Source of the DNA: an uncultured Eubacteriales bacterium | GTDB lineage: Bacteria; Bacillota; Clostridia; Peptostreptococcales; Anaerovoracaceae | Reading direction: 5' to 3' | Length of the DNA stretch: 10,841 nucleotides | NCBI GenBank assembly: GCA_910585135.1 | Contig: CAJUEB010000072.1 | Location: 1 to 10,841, forward strand | In this document: positions 6,222 to 10,841 of the stretch, piece by piece | How positions within the stretch are numbered: the first letter of the stretch is position 1 | Layout: each line of letters begins with the position of its first letter | Translations under genes and position numbers: made by a program | The notes under the pieces: generated by a model | What the model was told of the DNA's origin: nothing | The model's input: the letters and a program-made list of their open reading frames with translations, nothing else | Database searches by the model: none

Positions 6222-7202
6222 ATGATAGCAGTAGTGGGCGGCGCAGGGATGACGGCCAGGATTAAGGTGACGCCGCAGGAAGACCCGGAATACAGGCCGC
6301 TTGTGGGAGATTCTTTTGATTATAGCACGTTAAATGTAGCTGCAAAAACAGCAGGCGGTGATGATATTACGATGGAAGGGAGCGGCTGCGGCTTTCATAT
6401 CGCCTCTCATTTGGCGGAAATGGGATATCAGGTGGCGTTTGCCTCTGTCGTAGGCGATGATGCGCCGGGGCTTGGAGCGCTTTCGCAGCTTGCGCGCCTT
6501 GGCGTTGATACATCATATGTGCGGACTGTAGCAGGAAGAACCCCGGTAAAGGTGGAGGTTTTGAATATGTTGAATGATCCGCAGATGGTGTTTGGTAATG
6601 ATGATTTGTATGAAAAAATGGATCTGGATGCGGCTGCGGGATGGGCAGGGCTTTTGGATGCGGCTTCCGCCATTGTACTGGATGGAAATTTGCCGCAGGA
6701 CACCTTGGAATATATTGCGCGCGAATATGGCGGCAAGAAGGGCATGAAGATTTTCTTTGATCCTGCGGATTATCGAGGCGCGGCAAAGGCCAAAAATGTG
6801 ATGGAACAGCTTTACTGCATTATGCCGGGGAGAGTTGAGGCGGAAGTAATGGCGGGACGTACTGTCCTGAGCGAAGAGCAGCTCATGGAAGCCGGACAGT
6901 TTTTTACGGATAACGGCGTTTCCAAAACGATTATTACCATCAAAGGCGGTGGTCTTTATTATAAAGATGGAATGCAGGAGGGCGTTTTGCGGCCGGAGCG
7001 GATTTTATCCTTTGCAGGAACGTCAGGCGCAGGAGATGTGGCTTCGGCAGCAATCATAGCGGCAGATTTAGAGAATAAGGATATTGAGGCAATGGCGCAT
7101 GATGCGATGGAAAAAGCAGCAGCATTTCTTGCGGAGCGGAGCGATGAGCGTTTTGTGGACATCGTGAATGCGAAAAGTCATGACAATGCTACCGTCTCAT
7201 AA
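6222..7202 (+). CDS. PfkB-family carbohydrate or nucleoside kinase
   Basis: This 326-residue ribokinase-fold enzyme would phosphorylate a sugar or nucleoside hydroxyl with ATP. The N-terminal family region is visible as the stretch from GSGCGFHIASHLAEMG (53-68) to ASVVGDDAPG (74-83). The C-terminal signature is AGTSGAGDVASAA (265-277), with D272 as the catalytic base. The residue before the TSGAGD core is Gly, where the usual signature (D-T-x-G-A-G-D) has Asp or Asn. MPGRVEAEVM (201-210) aligns with the P-N-x-x-E-A-E region of the family, with Asn missing. I start at the ATG at 6222 because AAAGGAGAT lies at 6206-6214; the in-frame GTG at 6198 precedes that SD. No pseudouridine glycosidase or sugar transporter is next to it, so the substrate is open. 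Next to the nucleoside kinase, a nucleoside-salvage role is a reasonable but unproven guess. Confidence 0.85.
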   Translation: MIAVVGGAGMTARIKVTPQEDPEYRPLVGDSFDYSTLNVAAKTAGGDDITMEGSGCGFHIASHLAEMGYQVAFASVVGDDAPGLGALSQLARLGVDTSYVRTVAGRTPVKVEVLNMLNDPQMVFGNDDLYEKMDLDAAAGWAGLLDAASAIVLDGNLPQDTLEYIAREYGGKKGMKIFFDPADYRGAAKAKNVMEQLYCIMPGRVEAEVMAGRTVLSEEQLMEAGQFFTDNGVSKTIITIKGGGLYYKDGMQEGVLRPERILSFAGTSGAGDVASAAIIAADLENKDIEAMAHDAMEKAAAFLAERSDERFVDIVNAKSHDNATVS

Positions 7203-7339
7203 AGAATGCCACTACACGCAGGACATAACATCGGCTGTTACCTCAGGCAAAGCTGTTACAAAATGGAGGACATGACAACGTTTCCAATCCCTTGGCTATT
7301 GCCGTATACAAAAGCCTGCTTCAAAATATCGGGTAACTC

Positions 7340-7368
7340 TTGCGAAAGAAGCGATGTTTATGTATAGT
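7340..7368 (+). promoter_or_regulatory. sigma-A-type promoter for the chemoreceptor gene
   Basis: TTGCGA (7340-7345), 17 bases, then TATAGT (7363-7368). No SigD-type flagellar promoter is evident. The leader is about 45 bases. The rest of 7203-7339 holds an 8-bp direct repeat GCTGTTAC (7234-7241 and 7252-7259) and no riboswitch that I recognise. Confidence 0.5.
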
Positions 7369-7421
7369 AAAAAAATATAGATGATTGGCTGATGGTCAAA
7401 AAATGATGAGGTGCAGAAGAA

Positions 7422-9395
7422 ATGAATAGTATCAGGAAAAAGATTACAGTTTGTCTTATGGTTACCGTTATTATCGCACTAATTTTGGTAGGTGGCATGA
7501 GCATCGTGCTCAATTACCGCGGTACGGTCTCCACCGTGGATCAGATGCTCAGCGAAACCGCCGTGCTGGCGGCGGAGCGCATCGACAAAGAGCTTACCGC
7601 CTATAAAAATGTCGTCATTGACACCGGCTGCGTTCCCCAGCTCTCCGACCCGAACGTCACGGTAGAGGAGAAGCGCGCCATTATCGACGAGCGCGTGTCC
7701 CTGCACGGCTTCAAGCGGGGCAATGTCATTGGGCTGGATGGGATCAGCATTTTCGATGGCAATGACTACTCCGACCGGGAGTACGTCCGTCAGGCCATGG
7801 AGGGAAATGTCTATGTCTCAGAGCCGCTCATCAGTAAAGTCACCGGTGAGCTGTCCATCATGGTGGCCGCCCCAATATATGACGGCGGCAGCAAAGAGAA
7901 CGGTATCGTGGGCGTGGTCTATTTTGTCCCGCCGGAAACTTTTTTGAATGACATCGTTTCTTCCATTCAGGTCAGTAAAAACTGCCGGGCGTATATGATC
8001 AACAAGTCCGGCGTTACCATTGCTGACGCCACGTTGGACACCATCACGGTTCAGAATATTGAGAAGGAAGCTCAGGACGATAAATCTTTGGAACAGCTAG
8101 CCGAAATCCATGCTGCCATGCGCCAGGGAGAGAGCGGCTTCGGCAGCTTCAAAAATGATCAGGGCCCTTGGTATGCGGCCTATGCTCCCGTGGGCGGCAC
8201 CGACGGCTGGAGCGTATCCGTCACGGCTATGAAGAAGGACTATCTGGCGGATACATATTTCGGGATGTTGCTGAACTTGCTGGTAATGGTGGCAGCTGTT
8301 CTGGCTTCTATCGTGGTGGCGATGAAGCTTTCTGCTAACATCAGCGTATCGATGCGTTCCTGCGCCGCGCGTATGAAGCTGCTGGTGCAGGGCGATCTGA
8401 CCTCCCCGGTACCCGAAGCGGTGGGGCGGGATGAGACGGCAGAGCTGACCCGTTCTACGGCGGAGCTGGTGGCGGGGTTGAACACCATTATCAGCGATAT
8501 CGGTTACCTGCTCAATGAGATGGCCAACAAGGACTTTGACATCCAGTCTTCCCACCGGGATGCCTATGTGGGCGGGTTTCAGAGTATTCTGGAATCCATG
8601 CGTGCCTTGAAGCTGGAGCTGAGCGGTACTATGCGGCAGATTGACTCTTCCGCCGGACAGGTAGCTGCCGCCAGCGGGCAGGTGTCTAACGGCTCCCAGG
8701 CGCTCAGTCAGGGTTCTATGGAGCAGGCCAGCGCCGTAGAGGAGCTGGCAGCTACCATCAACGAAATTTCTGCCAGCGCGAAAACGACCTCTGCCGCTGC
8801 GGAAGAAGCGGGCGGATATGTGGAGCAAGCCGCCGCACAGTTGGGCATCAGCATGGAGTTTGTCAAGGAACTGAACACGGCCATGGAGCGTATCTCCGCT
8901 TCCTCTGAGGAAATTTCTAAAATCATCAGCACTATTGAAGATATTGCATTCCAGACGAACATTCTGGCGCTGAACGCCGCAGTGGAGGCTGCTAGGGCCG
9001 GCAGCGCGGGCAAGGGCTTCGCGGTGGTGGCCGATGAGGTTCGCAACCTCGCAGTAAAGTCTGATACGGCGGCAAAGGCCACCAAGGATCTGATTGAGGA
9101 TTCTATCGTTTCCGTCTCTGAGGGTGCAAAGGTTGTGGATCAAGTCACCGGGGCGTTGGAAAAGACCGCTTCCAGCGCAGCCAATGTGTCCACCCAGATG
9201 ACCGTCGTGGTAGAAGCCGTAGAAAAACAGACTACATCCATCGTTCAAGTCACAGAGGGTATTGACCAGATATCTTCTGTGGTACAGACCAATAGCGCCA
9301 CAGCCCAGGAGAGCGCCGCCGCTAGCGAAGAACTCTCCGCCGAGGCTACCAGCTTAAAACAGATGGTAGATCAGTTTACCTTGGCCAAAGAGTAA
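7422..9395 (+). CDS. methyl-accepting chemotaxis protein with Cache-type sensor, HAMP and MA domains
   Basis: This 657-residue transmembrane receptor signals to a CheA/CheW array. Membrane segments lie at about 10-30 and 281-302. Between them is a Cache-like extracytoplasmic sensor, with the typical stretch from DGNDYSDREYV (112-122) to IMVAAPIYD (146-154). A HAMP domain follows (about 303-355), then a second HAMP-like segment (about 360-400). The methyl-accepting domain spans about 405-650, with the hairpin tip centred on AFQTNILALNAAVEAARAGS (509-528) through FAVVADEVRNLA (533-544). The C-terminus lacks a CheR/CheB-tethering pentapeptide. The sensor does not show the full amino-acid-binding motif of dCache_1AA, so the ligand is unknown. 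GAGGTG at 7408-7413 supports the start. From about 7510 onward the gene is visibly richer in G+C than its neighbours, with many GCC, CTG, ATC and CCG codons, which suggests transfer or recombination. Confidence 0.93.
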   Translation: MNSIRKKITVCLMVTVIIALILVGGMSIVLNYRGTVSTVDQMLSETAVLAAERIDKELTAYKNVVIDTGCVPQLSDPNVTVEEKRAIIDERVSLHGFKRGNVIGLDGISIFDGNDYSDREYVRQAMEGNVYVSEPLISKVTGELSIMVAAPIYDGGSKENGIVGVVYFVPPETFLNDIVSSIQVSKNCRAYMINKSGVTIADATLDTITVQNIEKEAQDDKSLEQLAEIHAAMRQGESGFGSFKNDQGPWYAAYAPVGGTDGWSVSVTAMKKDYLADTYFGMLLNLLVMVAAVLASIVVAMKLSANISVSMRSCAARMKLLVQGDLTSPVPEAVGRDETAELTRSTAELVAGLNTIISDIGYLLNEMANKDFDIQSSHRDAYVGGFQSILESMRALKLELSGTMRQIDSSAGQVAAASGQVSNGSQALSQGSMEQASAVEELAATINEISASAKTTSAAAEEAGGYVEQAAAQLGISMEFVKELNTAMERISASSEEISKIISTIEDIAFQTNILALNAAVEAARAGSAGKGFAVVADEVRNLAVKSDTAAKATKDLIEDSIVSVSEGAKVVDQVTGALEKTASSAANVSTQMTVVVEAVEKQTTSIVQVTEGIDQISSVVQTNSATAQESAAASEELSAEATSLKQMVDQFTLAKE

Positions 9396-9505
9396 GGCTA
9401 ACCGGAAGCGTGATCGCAGCTTTGCCGGGCATGTAGACCTCTGAAACCTATCTTTCTTTATGAGAGGTTATCTAAGCAATGAATTGAAATGGGAAGGTGC
9501 AGCGG

Positions 9506-10147
9506 ATGAATGAAAATATAAAAAAAGCGAATGAAGCGAAGATCAAAACGGTTATCAAAAATTTAGAGAAGCGAAACATAACAGGGCATTATTGCGATAC
9601 GAAAGAGGATGCGGTGCAGGCGATCAAGTCCCTAATTCCTGAAGGTTCGGAGGTTTCATGGGGCGGTTCGGCCACCTTGGATGAGATCGGAATCAAAACG
9701 GCATTAGCGGATGGCAATTACAAGATAAACGATCCCATGAAAGCGACAGACCCTGCGGAAGGATTAAAGCTGCGGAAGGCTGCCTTGCAGGCAGATGTAT
9801 TTCTTTCCGGGCTTAATGCTGTGACCATGGATGGCGAAATCGTGAATATTGACGGAAGGGGCAACAGGGTTTCCGCAATCCTGTTCGGTCCGGATAAAGT
9901 GATTTTGATCGCCGGTGCGAATAAAATCGTATTGGATGAGAAAGATGCTGTCGATCGGATCAGAAGCGATGCATGTCCGCCGAATGCGCTTCGTTTAGGG
10001 TTGAAAACGCCGTGTGCTTTGACGGGCATGTGCCAGGAATGCCTGGTTAAAGGCAACACCATTTGCAGCCATATCGTCACGACACGATTTTCGATGACAG
10101 AAGACCGAATGCATGTGGTGCTGGTGAATGAGACGCTTGGCTTTTGA
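9506..10147 (+). CDS. LUD-domain protein (LutC/YkgG-like, DUF162)
   Basis: This 213-residue protein belongs to the LUD family, whose best-known members (LutB/LutC) take part in L-lactate oxidation. Visible family features are SWGGSATLDEIGI (51-63) and FLSGLNAVTMDGEIVNIDGRG (99-119). The C-terminal part carries C157, C170, C176, C179 and C187, with the PCALTGMCQEC core (169-179), which looks like a metal or Fe-S site. Stand-alone LUD proteins of this size are common in Clostridia and often lack lutA and lutB partners, as here, so a lactate role should not be assumed. I use the ATG at 9506, with GGGAAGGTG at 9491-9499; the in-frame GTG at 9497 lies inside that SD. No clear promoter is seen in the 110 bases before it. 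Confidence 0.85.
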   Translation: MNENIKKANEAKIKTVIKNLEKRNITGHYCDTKEDAVQAIKSLIPEGSEVSWGGSATLDEIGIKTALADGNYKINDPMKATDPAEGLKLRKAALQADVFLSGLNAVTMDGEIVNIDGRGNRVSAILFGPDKVILIAGANKIVLDEKDAVDRIRSDACPPNALRLGLKTPCALTGMCQECLVKGNTICSHIVTTRFSMTEDRMHVVLVNETLGF

Positions 10148-10185
10148 CCGCTGCGTTATTTGATTCAAAAATCTGGGCAGTTATT

Positions 10186-10218
10186 GCGTAACAGAAGTTA
10201 TATCTGTTACGCTTTTTT
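10186..10218 (+). terminator. intrinsic terminator after the LUD gene
   Basis: The perfect 9-bp arms GCGTAACAG (10186-10194) and CTGTTACGC (10204-10212) surround a 9-base loop. They are followed directly by six T (10213-10218). Confidence 0.92.
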
Positions 10219-10276
10219 CGTATGTAGAAAAAAGCGGATAAGGATATCTGGATCGTATAAAAACAGAAAAATAATC

Positions 10277-10292
10277 CATAAGAAACACAAAA
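10277..10292 (+). repeat. 16-base direct repeat, copy 1
   Basis: CATAAGAAACACAAAA occurs here, upstream of the rpsJ promoter, and again at 10544-10559 in the leader. The sequence is A-rich, which raises the chance of coincidence. Confidence 0.6.
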
Positions 10293-10393
10293 AGAGAAAC
10301 ACCTGAATGCGTGTGCATGATATAGCCACTGTATCGATTGAAAATACAGGATTTTGCCTCTCAAAAAAACACTAAAAATTTTGATGAAAACCC

Positions 10394-10422
10394 TTGCATA
10401 ATTTCTCCAAATAGGATATACT
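10394..10422 (+). promoter_or_regulatory. promoter of the S10 ribosomal-protein operon
   Basis: TTGCAT (10394-10399), 17 bases, then TATACT (10417-10422). The -35 is weak and the -10 strong. The predicted start is near 10429, leaving a leader of about 235 bases. Confidence 0.55.
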
Positions 10423-10428
10423 ACAAAA

Positions 10429-10664
10429 GCTTGTGTAAGGCGATGAGGTGGGAAGTTACCTTGCTATAGGAGAATTTCCACTGAGAATTGTTCCCACAGA
10501 AGATGGGAGCGAAGGGATTCGTTGTGTTTTATTGCGTGTGAAACATAAGAAACACAAAAGAACGTGTACGACGCAGGCAAATCACTGTACAGGTTAGAAA
10601 TTCAACATTTAGAACCCCTTGTACGAGCATAGCGAAAACAGTACAAAAAAATTAGGAGGAGAAA
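10429..10664 (+). promoter_or_regulatory. long structured leader of the rpsJ operon
   Basis: The leader has several mutually exclusive pairings. GTGGGAA (10448-10454) pairs perfectly with TTCCCAC (10491-10497), or with TTTCCAC (10475-10481) with one wobble. TCCCA (10492-10496) can instead pair with TGGGA (10504-10508) around a 7-base loop. Further on, TTGTGTTT (10522-10529) pairs with AAACACAA (10550-10557), and TTGTAC (10619-10624) with GTACAA (10641-10646), the latter just before the AGGAGGAG SD at 10654-10661. S10 operons are autoregulated through leader RNA in some bacteria (L4 in gamma-proteobacteria). I cannot assign this leader to a known class, and function is inferred. Confidence 0.5.
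10544..10559 (+). repeat. 16-base direct repeat, copy 2
   Basis: This is identical to 10277-10292. Its 3' part forms one arm of the TTGTGTTT/AAACACAA helix in the rpsJ leader. Confidence 0.6.
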
Positions 10665-10841
10665 ATGAGCGAGTTACAGAAAATCAGAATCAAGCTTAAA
10701 GCTTACGATCACGCACTTCTTGACCAGTCCGCAGCGAAAATCGTTGAGACTGCAAAAAAAACAGGCGCCGAAGTTTCCGGCCCTATTCCGCTTCCGACAG
10801 AGAAGGAAGTTGTTACCATCCTGCGGGCTGTTCACAAATAT
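10665..10841 (+). CDS. rpsJ: 30S ribosomal protein S10, N-terminal part (cut by window end)
   Basis: The first 59 residues match S10 closely: KIRIKLKAYDHALLDQSAAK (6-25), KKTGAEVSGPIPLPT (31-45) and the conserved start of the following strand. S10 is about 102-105 residues, so just over half is present. It is part of the 30S head and, as NusE, takes part in antitermination. AGGAGGAG (10654-10661) precedes the ATG by three bases. In Firmicutes rpsJ usually opens the long S10-spc operon (rplC, rplD and so on), which would lie to the right. Confidence 0.97.
   Translation, partial: MSELQKIRIKLKAYDHALLDQSAAKIVETAKKTGAEVSGPIPLPTEKEVVTILRAVHKY

Larger units (their letters stand above)
10148..10393. 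other. non-coding stretch before the rpsJ promoter
   Basis: It contains the LUD terminator (10186-10218), the first copy of a 16-base direct repeat (10277-10292), and a small inverted repeat CTGTAT/ATACAG (10329-10334 and 10344-10349). No frame of coding character was found. Confidence 0.6.

Noticed and set aside
7203..7339. Possible c-di-GMP riboswitch upstream of the chemoreceptor gene
   Set aside because: Chemoreceptor genes in Clostridia often carry such a switch and GGCAAAGC is suggestive, but the conserved GEMM core and its helices cannot be laid out here, and the promoter found lies downstream.
8097..9248. 383-codon minus-strand open frame opposite the chemoreceptor
   Set aside because: Long antisense frames are expected opposite G+C-rich coding DNA with few antisense stops. 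It has a His/Gly/Arg-rich composition and no recognisable domain.
9437..9468. ACCTCT/AGAGGT inverted repeat after the chemoreceptor gene as its terminator
   Set aside because: The stem is only 6 bp with a 20-base loop, and no T tract follows.

Overview
The window reads as a chromosomal segment of a spore-forming, motile Clostridia member, most likely Lachnospiraceae-like. The reasons are a degenerate SpoIIQ-type M23 peptidase, a Cache/HAMP chemoreceptor, a TGS-linked nucleoside kinase, a DUF2128/YdbC-type PC4 protein, AGGAGG-type ribosome binding sites, sigma-A-like promoters, and the start of the S10 ribosomal-protein operon at the right edge. The taxonomic call is an inference from gene families and signals, not from a database match.

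Layout from left to right. Bases 1-370 have no assignable gene. A membrane-anchored M23-family protein lies on the minus strand (371-1033) and is transcribed divergently from a class I aminotransferase (1158-2393). A terminator-like hairpin follows, then about 750 bases of A/T-rich non-coding DNA (within 2394-3286). This stretch holds the most striking element of the window: four copies of an inverted repeat with 7-bp arms, always separated by exactly 25 bases. A strong promoter and a 5' leader then drive a PC4-like single-stranded-DNA-binding protein that carries an unusual acidic tail of tandem 9-residue repeats (3287-3979).

A second block, after a terminator at 4079-4113, encodes a TGS/ThrRS-like domain fused to a uridine-kinase-type nucleoside kinase (4372-6036), a possible 45-residue overlapping ORF, and a PfkB-family sugar or nucleoside kinase (6222-7202). 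Next come a chemoreceptor (7422-9395) with clearly higher G+C and different codon use than its neighbours, and a LUD-domain protein (9506-10147) closed by a textbook terminator. The last 500 bases hold a promoter and a roughly 235-base structured leader with mutually exclusive helices, followed by the start of rpsJ (10665 onward, cut by the window end).

Most genes appear to be single transcription units with their own promoters, so no multi-gene pathway is obvious. The best candidate for something undescribed is the pairing of the four fixed-spacing inverted repeats with the ssDNA-binding-protein gene directly downstream. A second candidate is the rpsJ leader.
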